A program made the translations under genes and the position numbers. Of a stretch of DNA of 64,000 nt, positions 23,113 to 33,609 are shown piece after piece; position 1 is the stretch's first letter, and every line of letters begins with the position of its first letter. Source of the DNA: Hypholoma sublateritium FD-334 SS-4 (lineage: Eukaryota; Basidiomycota; Agaricomycetes; Agaricales; Strophariaceae). Under the pieces are notes generated by a model. The model was not told the DNA's origin and did no database searches. It saw nothing but the letters and a program-made list of their open reading frames with translations. Location: NCBI GenBank assembly GCA_000827495.1, contig KN817566.1, forward strand, positions 216,206-280,205. Reading direction: 5' to 3'.

Positions 23113-24765
23113 ATGTCTTTCTTGTCCAGTATCCTGAGCACAGCATACGACTATCTTTCCCCACCAGCGTCCCCACACCATCCTCCAGTCTCAATCCCGG
23201 TTTCCCGCGAGCCGTCGTCGCTGCCAACACCCTTGAAGGACCGGTTGGATGCAGCTTGCCAGTCGCCCACGAGTACCTTGTCCCACCTCTCGCCCAATTC
23301 CATGCGCCGCGAACTTGACATCAGCAAGCATGATCTCGCGCGCGCCCAGGTCGACTCTACCCAGCTGAAAGAGCGCTGCAAGATGCTAGAGAAGACCCTT
23401 AAGGAGACCCGCGAGCTCCTGCGCGCCCGGGAGGCCGAGCTCGAGAAGATGCGCCGTGAGCGGGACAGGGAGCGGGCGATGGCCGAGCGCAGGCGCAGTG
23501 ACGTCGGGCCTAATTATCAGACGCAGCAAACGAACGGCACGAGGCAGGGCGGCGGTTCACTCGACACGCGCATGTCATCTGCAGACCTCGCACGGGAAAT
23601 GCATGGGAACCGCATGCACGACGGCCAGCCACGGCATACCCCGTCGCCGTCCCGCAACTCGTCGTCTTCGACCTCAGCATCGACGTCTTTGAGCGCGAGC
23701 AGCGCCCAGGGCACGAACCACGAGGAGGACCGGGCACGTTTCCGCAGCACGGAGACGTATATGACCCGTATCGATAGCTGGTCGGGCGCCCAGGTCCTGC
23801 AGGCGGTGCACGACATCAACTCGGAGATCCTGCAATTTTCTGCCTCGGCGACGGAGATGTGTACCTTCCTGCCCGCGCCGGCGTCGCCCGCGAACCCTCG
23901 CCTGGCGCAGGTCCTGCAGGACACGACCGCACGCATCGGGCCGAGCATGAGCCGCATCCTCGCTACCCGCGACCACGCGCAGGACCCGCTCCTCGTCCAG
24001 CTCGCGCTACAGGGTTGCGTCTCGCTGTGTATCGCGCGCGCCCTCAACTCGTTCTGCATCGGCTTCCCGTCCAAGTCCGACGCCGTGCTCGCGCAGATTT
24101 ACAGCAGTATGCACCGCGCGGAGCCGCAGCCAACGTCCGCGCGCTGGCGCGCCTTGACACACCAGCACATCCACACAATCTACCCGACGCTGACGGACTA
24201 CAGCGTCGGTGAGCTCACGGACACGATCCTGCGCTGGTGCACGGATATCTTCCTTCTAGCGAACTGCCAGTCGTTCACGCCGCCGCCGCCCGCGCGCAGC
24301 CCGTCGTCATCGCCTACCCTGTCGATCTCGCCACCGAGCTCGCTGCCGCCGCCCACCCCCGCGGCACAGCTGCGGAGCATGTATGCGGACCAGATCCGCC
24401 GGATATCGCGCGCAGTGATGCGGCTCGCGAGCGTCACGCGTGAGGAGATCATGTCAACTTCGTTCGAAGTGACGATCGCCGATCCTTCCGGTGACTTCAT
24501 GGGCAGAGAGATGGTCGACGCCTTCGGCGAATACGGCGAGAGCCGCGGAAAAGTCCTCGCGACAATGGAGCTGGGGCTCAAGTGCATCACGCGCGTCAGC
24601 GTCATTTCCGACGGGCCTATCAATGGGAACGGACAGCGCGGCGATGGCAAGCACGGTGTCGGCAGGATCGTTGGTGGAGAAGACGGCGAGGCGGCCTTCG
24701 AGCAGCGACTTCTGCTGCAGCCCAAGGTCGTGCTGGAGTCGGTATTGGAGGTTCTTGATCGGTGA
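23113..24765 (+). CDS. Uncharacterised 550-aa protein with coiled coil
   Basis: Single-exon, GC-rich gene. The start is the ATG at 23113 (MSFLSSILSTAYDYLSPP). The order is a Pro/Ser-rich N-terminus, a strong coiled coil at about residues 70-125 (LARAQVDSTQLKERCKMLEK, LLRAREAELEKMRRERDRE), a Ser-rich low-complexity linker, then a helical C-terminal half (SWSGAQVLQAVHDINSEILQ, LVQLALQGCVSLCIARALNS). A second Pro/Ser insert precedes the final helices, which include QIRRISRAVMRLASVTREEI. The architecture is of the kind found in many Agaricomycetes as a hypothetical protein; no enzyme motif is seen. The ordered C-terminal half suggests a helical protein-interaction domain. The function is not recognised. 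Confidence 0.75.
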   Translation: MSFLSSILSTAYDYLSPPASPHHPPVSIPVSREPSSLPTPLKDRLDAACQSPTSTLSHLSPNSMRRELDISKHDLARAQVDSTQLKERCKMLEKTLKETRELLRAREAELEKMRRERDRERAMAERRRSDVGPNYQTQQTNGTRQGGGSLDTRMSSADLAREMHGNRMHDGQPRHTPSPSRNSSSSTSASTSLSASSAQGTNHEEDRARFRSTETYMTRIDSWSGAQVLQAVHDINSEILQFSASATEMCTFLPAPASPANPRLAQVLQDTTARIGPSMSRILATRDHAQDPLLVQLALQGCVSLCIARALNSFCIGFPSKSDAVLAQIYSSMHRAEPQPTSARWRALTHQHIHTIYPTLTDYSVGELTDTILRWCTDIFLLANCQSFTPPPPARSPSSSPTLSISPPSSLPPPTPAAQLRSMYADQIRRISRAVMRLASVTREEIMSTSFEVTIADPSGDFMGREMVDAFGEYGESRGKVLATMELGLKCITRVSVISDGPINGNGQRGDGKHGVGRIVGGEDGEAAFEQRLLLQPKVVLESVLEVLDR

Positions 24766-25689
24766 CGCGGACGAGGCCGTTCTCTCTCTCTCACCCCCTT
24801 CTTGGCTTTTGGCCCAACATTTTCGCCTTTGCCCTGCGTGATCTATTCGATATTATTTGGAAGCCCTATTCGACATGCGGAATCGCGCAAGCATTTCTCG
24901 ACGTGGAAGTCGCACAACGACGCCGCAAACGGACCCGTCACGCGAACCATCCACCGCACCTCGAACTTAACTTGAGTTTATTACCCCGCTGCCAGTAGTC
25001 CGCCGCACTCGCCGCGCTCACACACGGTGCTCGCTATATCCCAACTTGATACCCACCCTTTTTGCCTATGTGGACCCCGCACGGCGCGCTAGCGCTGTGG
25101 CACGAACAGTGTATAATTACTAATGTATATTTTCGATCTACAGAGAGAGATCTGTATATGTACAAGCCAAATGACTTTTTCGCCGGATAAACCTGTCCTT
25201 TGAACGATGAGAACGTTCGCGATCTGAACTATTGCTATTATCCCGATGTTCTCTGTCTTTTGATTGGTGTCGTACATCGTGACTCTGAGGAGGGCGCAAA
25301 TATGCAGGAAGACGGAACCATCTGTGGACGGTGCAAGGCCTAGATCGTCGTGTGGGCGCATGACTAAAAATAGATCTACTAAGGGATGATTTGCTTCGCA
25401 ATTATTGATAGAAAGATCCAAGTCATCCCATAGTACCTGCCAAAACTTGGAAACCTTCGCAGAGCAAAAGGTTAAAAAGAAAATTGGATTTTCGGTCAAC
25501 GGCACTCTTTGCGCAGCTTTGGTCCGGTTGAACCAAGGACAATGTGGTCTTTTTTGGAAATATTCCCGGGCAGTAAGGCCACCTCTGGGAAAATGTTCAA
25601 CTCTACTATAAACGAGGTGCATCGTTGAAAACAGAGACGAGTCTTCTTACTCGTCTTCTATCCCCTTCATCAGGTGTACTGCCTCCCGA
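24766..25689. other. Intergenic region with an unproven minus-strand frame
   Basis: A minus-strand frame from 25622 to 25089 is open for 177 codons, and a second frame (25401-25138) encodes an Arg/Ser/Asp-rich stretch ending in DRERSHRSKDRFIRRK. Neither has a recognised domain, and they overlap in different frames, so at most one is real. I give no gene here. Confidence 0.3.
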
Positions 25690-26513
25690 ATGGCATCCCA
25701 CCACTACTATGAATACGAGCGATATGCCGCCTTAGGGGGGCAATCCCCCAGCCAATTCGGCGGGGAGTCGTCAAATCTTCTCTATAAACTGTGCCTCAAC
25801 CCAGGTGAAGCGGCTCAGTTAAAACACAGCAACTCTAGGTGAGAATTACACGAATCCGCCGACTACACCACCAGCGCTGCAAACCATGTACTGATTTCTC
25901 CACTAGTCATTTAGAAGAGACTCCATTTCCACTAGATGACACCATTGCGCACTCGCATTTGGACATATCATGCGGGAACGAGTGGAGAATTGCCCAGTCC
26001 GACCCGATAGCGGAAAGTACGCAGCGTGAGGAGGCGCCTCAGTCAGTGCCACCGAGGAGCAAGACGCGCACTCGGACTCGAGCCGTCAGGAAGCACCGGT
26101 CGACGCAGGAACCCGTGGCCGGGCCCAGCACATCCTACGCTGCGTCTGTGACGTCTCGAAAGGGCAAGAAAAAGGAAACCGCGTCGAAGGGAAGCGCGGA
26201 CAAGTCGGATGAGCTTCCACAAAAGAAGACGCGTTTACAGAATAAGCAACCAAAGTCGAAGGAACCGAGCGCCAAAGGCGGACACAGCGGTGTGGTTCAG
26301 AAAGAGAGGTATCAATGTCATTTATGCCCTGCTACTCTGAGCTCCCATGGCGCCTTGACGCGCCACCTTCTCTCAAGAAAGCACACTCAGAAACCGGGCT
26401 ATGTGTGCCCGCTGTGCGAAGTGGCAACGACGCGCGACGACAGCATCAAGCGCCACTGGAAGGAAAAGCATCCTGGATTACCTTTTCCCGACAGCTTTGT
26501 TCAAGCAGTGTAA
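25690..26513 (+). CDS. C2H2 zinc-finger protein, 251 aa
   Basis: Two exons, 25690-25838 and 25907-26513 (intron 68 bases, GTGAGA..CTAG), together 252 codons including the stop. The protein starts MASHHYYEYERYAALGGQSP, has a basic central region (SKTRTRTRAVRKHRS, KGKKKETASKG) that probably includes nuclear localisation signals, and ends in two fingers. Finger 1 is CHLCPATLSSHGALTRHLLS with terminal His residues (RKH). Finger 2 is CPLCEVATTRDDSIKRHWKE followed by KH. The finger pair and its C-terminal position resemble the gene at 5231-6323, so the two are probably distant paralogs. Likely a transcription regulator; targets unknown. Confidence 0.75.
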
Positions 26514-27600
26514 AGTCTTTCATTGGACATTGTCATAGCCCCGTCTAGTCTACGGTCATCAAGCTTCTCTGTTCGTTACGATGTATAACTATGGTCTACA
26601 TTTTTTTGGAAATATATTCAAGTGCATTGCATTCTCTCTACAGTACTAATAGATCTTTTAAGCAAGCTACGAAATATAAATAGCTGAATACCTCTTTAAA
26701 AAGCACTTTGAGAGCCCTTGATTATCTCAACGTATGCTGTTGGCAAAATATAAAATGACAACACAGATGCGACATGTTCCCTGATTTGATAGATTTGATA
26801 AATCTGTATTCAGACGGCCTACATATGGCTGTACGCGTCAAGGGACAATAATGGATGAAAAAAATGCAGACACGGGTCCGTTAAGCGAGTCCCCTGTGTA
26901 AGCTACGACTCAATCAGTTACCAAGAGAGGGTGTTTGTACATACAGAAGGAACGTGAATCTACAGAAGATCCGACACAGCCCCATCATCAGCAAAAGAGG
27001 AATTATCCGGTGAGCCCTGGTGGGTTTGGAGATTGCCGGGTGGAATCTAAAATGCATTTGATGACTGGTATTGCCTGATTTGGCCATGGGGCCAACCGCC
27101 ACCCTTGAAAGTCTGTCGCCCGAATGATTTCGTCTTGTAGGAATTATGCAGGTATTTTGAGGACTTGTAGACTCTATATGTACCTGCTACCCTTATGACA
27201 ATCCATTAGCTGGATATTTCCACCCTTAGTACATGTTGACATGTATTCTGAATACCTGGGAGATTCCTGCAAGTATGCCCAAGAGATCGTCTGCTGTGTG
27301 ATTGCTTGTCAACGTACTCAGCAGCAAGACCATATAATGATAAGCCCTTCTTAATATTTGTTATCCAGATTCAATGAATATGACGTTAAAGCGACAGGTT
27401 ACAAGAACACCAAATGCCGGCCACCTTGACCGAAGCAGAGGAACACTGTGAATGGCGATACATGTGGCAAAAATAAAAATTCAAGTATAGCTAGATAATT
27501 TCAACGTAAGGACAGAATTTGTCAAATTTTAGTAGATACGCCCCCGGGGCTCAGTCTGCAAATATTAGAAAATGATTGTCTTCAGAATTGGAAAACGACC
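26514..27600. other. Intergenic AT-rich region
   Basis: No coding evidence. AT-rich, with only very short open frames on either strand and no repeat that I could define. Confidence 0.4.
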
Positions 27601-29409
27601 TACCATGAGATATGCGATATGAGAACAGCGGCTCTCGAAAGTCTTACCACGCCAAGTGCTGTCTGCAGTATCGCGCTCCGCCTCCTGGAAGGTCGCATTG
27701 GCGTGTCGACGGAGGCCGAGACCCTCCTGATAGATGTGCAGGCCGCCAACATACGCTCCCGTTCTCCCGGGGAGAAATACTCGCGCGGTCCAGCGGAAGT
27801 GTCCTTCGTAGTAGCCGTGGCTGGACAAAGCAGAGTGACTGTCAAGAGGAGGTCAAGACGAGGAGGAGAATGCTCACGTTAGAACGATGCTGCCTCGCCC
27901 AACCCACATACGTCTCGACCGCACTAGGTATGAGATTGCGGCTTGCAGAAGGCGCAGAACATTGCCGCGCCGTTTGTCGATTTGTCGTCGTAGCTGCTTG
28001 AGAGCGTAGATATGGAACATCTGGGAGAGAAGTGGCGAGGATGGATGGGGGCAGGGATAGACAGATGAACGCGGAGAAGAGGTGGGTACGAGAAGAAGCA
28101 AGCTCACTGCAGAAACTCACGTTCGTCCGGTATTTTGACGTGCCCCCCTCCTCGGGCGCCCAATAACAGGCGACGTCACAATCATCACGCGAACCTAGCG
28201 GATGATCAGCTACACACCGTGCCTCTGCCGCGCAAGATGGGCACTTACGGCGTCCATAGACTCCCTGTAGCGTGCGCTCTCAGCCCGGATGTCGGCGCGC
28301 AGAATTTCGTTATGCACAGCTACAACCGCTGGGTCGGACGGCGTTTGAGCCAGTCAAGTGCACGGATCTGCCGCGGCCATGCTTACCATCAGCTTCTCCC
28401 GGTTGATATCCAAGGCCGCGCCGACATCTAACGCACGCCTAGGACCTAGAAGGGCTCTCGAAACTGAAGGGCCTAGCTGAGCGGGCGGATGTCGAAGGTC
28501 GCGCGTGATGGCCATGGAGGCAGGGCCTGGACGGTGGCACGCCGCTCGAAAGGTTTTTTGGGGCTCGGAATCGCTCAAGGAGGCTGCTGCTGCTTCTGTG
28601 GATGCTTCAGAGCGGCCGCACCCCAGAGAGAGAAGCATGCCGAAAGTGTGGTGGCGCATCCGCGGCCCTGTGTAAAAACACTTCGTGCGGGCACCTGTCA
28701 GCGGAAATCCAAGTTAGAGGCCGCATTGAGAGTCCATGAAGGACTTACCCTGCGCGCGACGCGCGCCCGCGACTCCACAGCACGCCCCCTGACACAGCAC
28801 CGTGCGCGTGCCCGCCCGTTTGCTTGCCCCCATCGCCGACATCCTACACACCGGCCGAGTTTGAGTAGACCCAGCGGTGGCGTGGCGCCTGATACACGTG
28901 TGTCAGTAACGGCTCAGCACGGTGTAATCCGCGAGCCCGAAGCACGTGGCTTCAGTAGGCATGGCGTGCACTGAGCAACGTCCGACACGCGGTGGAAGCA
29001 GATCGTGCAAAGCAGATCGTGCAGAAGGAGGGCGAGCTCGAGGCGATCAAGGTGCAGCGCCCTCATTCAGTATTGATCTGTGGGGTAGGCGGCAAACTTC
29101 GAGATGGAGAACCAGCTCTCCGGGATGGAGTGTACGGCAGGGAGGGGCGCGTGAGTTGATGGCCGCGCGCCGGCTGAACAATGCGCAGAACCAGCTCGTC
29201 GCGAGCCAGAACCCGGCGTTGAACCAGAAGGCAAATTCCGGGGACAGAAAGTGGGAGGCGTGTCAAGGAGTACGGATCAGAAAACAGGGAAATAACTTAC
29301 CGGCCGCGGGCAAGGGCCCCAGAATCCGAAACAGGACAGGAGTGAGCACACCATAGACAGTGAAAACCAGAACGGTCGGTTTCCGGAGCGCTTTGGCAGA
29401 TGGTGTCCT
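27600..29409 (-). other. Exon-like fragments of an unrecognised, possibly membrane, gene
   Basis: Several minus-strand blocks bounded by good splice sites read like exons of one gene, but I could not join them all. In 5' to 3' order on the minus strand: 29409-29301 (TVLVFTVYGVLTPVLFRILG, bounded by TTTAG and GTAAGT); about 29245-29150 (FAFWFNAGFWLATSWFCALF, then Arg-rich); about 28500-28355 (LGPRRALDVGAALDINREKL); 28345-28250 (VVAVHNEILRADIRAESARY, donor GTAAGT); and about 28030-27905 (FHIYALKQLRRQIDKRRGNV). Two blocks look like transmembrane helices and the later ones like cytosolic helices. The family is not recognised. The intervening frames carry stops, so this may be a degraded gene or a many-intron gene. 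GC content is higher than in the flanks. Confidence 0.35.
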
Positions 29410-31396
29410 CTAAAGTAAAGATGAATGGAATGGTCAATTAATGGTCAATTAATATGAAGCTCAACTTACCTGAATATATATCCTGATTCTCTTAATAGTC
29501 GCTTGAAAGGGAGTTTTGGATTTTAATGTTACCCACACATAATTTCTCCATGAATCCACAGTTTCTGAGAGAATTTGAAAAGAATCAAAAGGTTGGCGAG
29601 TGTTCCATTTCCTGACATTTGAGACAACCTCAACGGCATTCCAATTTTTTTGCCTAAGCTAGCAAGCTTGGTACGAAACATAGCATGCTCACAGAGTAGA
29701 ATATCGTCCTGCACGTATTGGGCGACCATTTTCTTGCTACAAAAGGCAGGGAACTCCGTGATCTTGCCTGTAGCCTTGGAAAAGTCTATAGCGGGACAGA
29801 TATTACTGTCGAGTTTCGATTTGATATTGGACGACGAATAAATGATAGGGTCCTTAGAGTACGGAGGCTTAGGATTATGAAGAATTTGATTGAAGGTAGT
29901 ATTCATAGCGTTCATGGCTGATTAGTTGTTGAAGTCGTCAGATTTTCTTCAAGACTGAGAGACAACGGTTTACTAATCGACGTGGCCTGTTCCCCATCAC
30001 GCCTGGGGAAAACACGGGGGACAAAAGACCTTTGGTTTGGTGTAACTGACGCCGCGGTATCATGTAGAGTGGGTGACTTATGGAAATGTCCCTTCATAAC
30101 CCATCAATAAAAGTCAAGAAGAGGGCAGATCTAAGATGGATCAAGAGACATACCTCATTTTCTGCCTGACACGATCTCCTCTGTCGACAAAGGAATGTAA
30201 CAAGGATTCCATGACTGAAACTCCTGCCCAATACGAAAGGCCTGGGTTTTGTTGAGATCACTGACCACCAGCAGCCGGGCAAGGCGTATAAGGAGGAAAA
30301 TTTACGTGTCCAAGGTAGCTTGAAACACCTTGTTGCAACTACCGGGATTTCTCAATCGTCGACCGCATCTCCTTCTTCACAGTCGATTGAGAGCGTGAAA
30401 ATGCCTTGAGTGCACGCTTGATATACACCTTAAATCCTGCTAAAATGAATAATAAACGACGTACATATTGGCCCATTTGATGCTAGCTCATAGGTGCAAC
30501 TGTCACTATGATGGTCCTGACTGAGCACAAACTTGCGATGTGGGCTAGGATTCAGACTCACTCGGACTGATGGTAAGATGTTTCAATATAATATCGATTA
30601 AAGCACTAACATAGCACTTAATTATTTGCTTATGAGCAGTCGCTGTGGATGGCCTAGAATTACTCCGCCAGGATCGTGGTATGGAAATTGCAACCCAATA
30701 GAAAACACGTGAGTATTCACACCATCATGTGACAAACAATTTTAAAACTCGGGAATACTTTGGGAATACGTCCCGAAGCATGAAGTTGGCTGTCAAGTGG
30801 GGATTAAGTCAAAGATTTCCTGGGGAAGAAAAAAATTGCATATACAAAGAGAGTTCGTATACCGAAATATCCTCCCTTCCAATCTTGCTCATCCAAAAGC
30901 TGCTAGAGACGCAAATGATCTTGAAACGATCTAGTCTTACCCGTGGCTACTACCTATTTCCTTTTTTAGAATAAGTATCTATATCAAGAACGATTTAAAC
31001 CTGAATGAGTCGGAGTCTAGTCGGAGCCGCCGTTAGTGTTACCGTGACCACGATAAAAGTATCTGTTCTATGTATTTATGTAGTATTAGTTCCTACAAGA
31101 TGTGGGTCATAAGGAACGGATGAGGCTCTTCTGTGGTCACTGAGTACTGTCACGGCGGTGTCCAAGGAGTCGAAGGCCCCAAGTTGAGTTATAAAGTAGT
31201 GGCTTCAAACTTTGGCTTCCGCCCAGCCTATCCAACTCGGAGTCATATACTCGTGGTTTCAAAAATGAGGGGCCGAACAGTCATACTTACCGGCACCGCC
31301 GCTTGACCGCCGCGTGCAGAAAGTGACTGCAGAGAGTAGTTTGAGGGTAGTCACTAGCCTTTAGCCGTTGAATCTATCCCACTTGCTTCCCTGGAA
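29410..31396. other. Weakly coding region, no supported gene
   Basis: Minus-strand open stretches at about 30480-29912 can be joined into a partial basic protein (ALKAFSRSQSTVKKEMRSTI, then a block starting DLNKTQAFRIGQEFQSWNP) using a GTAGTT donor near 30350 and a GGTCAG acceptor near 30264. A further minus-strand frame lies at 29915-29529. I cannot find a start, an end or a family, so no CDS is called. The remainder to 31396 appears non-coding. Confidence 0.3.
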
Positions 31397-31971
31397 ATGT
31401 TTTTGCATATAAGAGATACGTGTGACTGGTTCGTTTTACATAAAATGCCCTTGAACGATAATGACCCCCACCTCCGCTATCTTAACTCATCAGGTCATGG
31501 ACAATCAGACCTAGATTTTCCTGATTACAAAATAGGAAACGACATTCCGCTTTCTTGGTTGCCGCCTCTTCAACCACCTCACCGGAACCGTTATCATCGC
31601 AATAGAGAATCCGACGACAAAATTTGCGAAGAAAGTAAATTGAAGACTAGAAGCGGCGCTGCTCTCACTGCTTCCAGAGCTCTCAATAAGCTCCCGTCTC
31701 CTGTTTCGAACAACAAGGTAGATCTAGGTATTCCCTCACATCCTCTTAAGGCTTACTTTGAATTTAGCGGTCGTATCACGATCAGAATGCAGAAGATTTA
31801 CCTCCGCCAAAGCGCCAGCGCAAGTCAGATACCGAGGATAATCGCATAGCTGATGGTTTAGCGCGTATTGCTGAGTGTCTCGAAAGGATGGCGGAGGAAT
31901 CAAGGATAGACAGACAAATGTTTATCGATGCATTAAAAAGCATAAACCCCGTAGCCTTTGGACAAAAATAA
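31397..31971 (+). CDS. Small orphan protein, 2 exons
   Basis: Exon 1 to 31717 and exon 2 from 31768 to 31971, joined by a 50-base GTAGAT..TTTAG intron in phase 0. The product is 174 aa if it starts at 31397, or 158 aa from the in-frame ATG at 31445 (MPLNDNDPHLRYLN), which is equally likely. The middle is basic and Pro-rich. The C-terminus after the intron contains a basic motif (PPPKRQRKSDTED) that may be a nuclear signal, and an amphipathic helix (IADGLARIAECLERMAEESR) likely to mediate oligomerisation. The helix-type C-terminus resembles small DNA-binding accessory proteins, but no family is recognised. Confidence 0.5.
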
Positions 31972-32149
31972 TGTACAGGGATATCTCAATTTCTTGATGG
32001 GTGGAAATACGCCTGGCATTTGAATATGTTCAATTATCACAGCAACCAAGATGTTATATTGTGCAAATCGGCATGGTAAGACGATGGTAGCTTGTGCTGT
32101 GACGTATGGAACAAATTCTTGACCTATCTACAGGCAATGTACACAACTC

Positions 32150-32970
32150 CTACAACCACTTGTTCCTTGCGGCATCGTATGTCTTGCGGAGATAGGGCTC
32201 GCCGTTTTCGTCATCCGTGAGTTCATAGTGGTCGTTTACTTTCTGAATCTTCTTGGGGTATGTGATCTCGATATCACTGTCGCTATCACTGTCGGATATA
32301 ACAATGACTGATTGAAGCCGTTTCTTAGGAGCTGAGAGAACTGCAGTCGAGGTACCAGAATTTGTCGTCTGCACAAGAGAAGCCAACCTGTTTGGAACAA
32401 GAGTACGGGACGTAGTAGGCATTTCAAGTTCAAGGTGAGGCTCCGGGGTTCTGGTCATCAGACGACGTATTGCCTTGCGAGATTCATCTTCCAGTAATAC
32501 AATAGTCCTGGCGTAATAAGCGAGGTCCCAGATTACGACAGCCCCTTTCCATGTTTTGGAGATTTCAAAGTGAGATGTAGTGAAAGGGTCAGTATGACGA
32601 TAGACATCCTCCCTATTTTGCTGTTATCAGCCTAGGGTACATGAGAAAAGAGCCAGTAAACTCACAAATTATGGAAAATTCCAACCGCGGAGCCCCTGGT
32701 AACAACATAAAATAGGCGCCCGATGTACCATCCTGGTGGTTCTACAAATTCTGACGAATCTACGATACTCAGGCATGAATTATTCATGGCGCCTTTGCTG
32801 TTGATCTCGTCGGAGTCATATTCTGCTTCGTTGGGCGGCTGGGCGTTCTTCTCAGCAATACGGCGGTTTCCTTTGGATTTCGAGAGATGGGGTGCAGCGG
32901 TGCGAACGCGACCCAATGTCGAGCGGAAAATTCGAGTGTGCTCCATGAAGAGAGTAAGAGGGATGTGCAC
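32150..32970 (-). CDS. RNase H1 / viroplasmin N-terminal-like protein
   Basis: Two exons on the minus strand, 32970-32666 and 32612-32150, giving 255 aa; a start at the Met at 32946 would give 247. The segment GWYIGRLFYVVTRGSAVGIF, then HN and EDVYRHTDPFTTSHFEISKT across the intron, fits the small RNase H1 N-terminal (caulimovirus viroplasmin-like) fold. That fold binds RNA/DNA hybrids or dsRNA, and in Agaricomycetes it occurs in many stand-alone proteins without the catalytic RNase H domain. No RNase H catalytic domain follows here. The C-terminus instead has an acidic SDSDSDSDIEITYPKK stretch resembling a SUMO-interaction motif, and ends ENGEPYLRKTYDAARNKWL. The intron is 53 bases with donor GTGAGT. 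The fold assignment is from pattern recall. Confidence 0.55.
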
Positions 32971-33609
32971 TTCAAGTCGAAGTCCACTCCTTTTAACGGC
33001 TAGGACGACTGATATTTACCGACTGATATTTACCGGAGTTTGTCACAATCGCGGGTAAGATGTGGCGCTTCAAATATGACTCGGGCCCCGAGTCAGAGGG
33101 GAACAAGGAGACATATGATCATTGTTTCAGCATGGGATCCAGGATCCATGCACTAACTATTGACCCGTGAGAGCAATGTCACGGGGCATCAACTACGGAA
33201 GCGAGCTCGACTGGTCGAGCTCGCTTCCGTAATCTGCTCACATGATGATGGAGTAATTGACCAACCGCGGCAAAGTGGCCTACGACTTATTACTACTACA
33301 CTTACTATTACTACTCTATGTATTCCATGACCGATGGATTCCAGCCACGTTTTCTCCCGTACAACTCAAGTGTTTGTACGTGCCTTTGCCTGTGATTCCA
33401 CTGTCTCCAATCTTTTCTGAGATTGCACCTAGCAACGTCTGACCGACGTCTCTACTCCAGCATATTGGCAGGATTTCCGTGGCATTCAGAAGCCCTGGCG
33501 TTGAAACCCCAGTCCATCTTAGCCCATTGCGAAAGAATACCGGAGTTCTCGGCAAGTCACTTTCCTGGTATCCTTGTTATCGCTGAGTTCAAACAATACA
33601 TAGACATTC
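32971..33609. repeat. Palindrome and short-repeat cluster
   Basis: Gene-poor stretch with several self-complementary elements. A 14-base unit CGACTGATATTTAC is tandemly duplicated near 33007-33034. GACTCGGGCCCCGAGTC near 33077-33093 is an 8-bp palindrome around one base. ATGGGATCCAGGATCCAT near 33133-33150 is a near palindrome. A perfect 18-bp inverted repeat with a 2-base spacer is at 33194-33231 (arm TACGGAAGCGAGCTCGAC). It lies upstream of both flanking genes, which diverge. Function unknown. Confidence 0.6.

Noticed and set aside
24198..24794. 198-residue minus-strand open frame opposite the 550-aa protein
   Set aside because: Antisense shadow of a GC-rich coding exon.
28981..29100. Plus-strand stretch reading ADRAKQIVQKEGELEAIKVQ, resembling a band-7/prohibitin helix
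   Set aside because: Short, without splice context or a matching domain on either side; the opposite strand has better exon borders nearby. Treated as chance.
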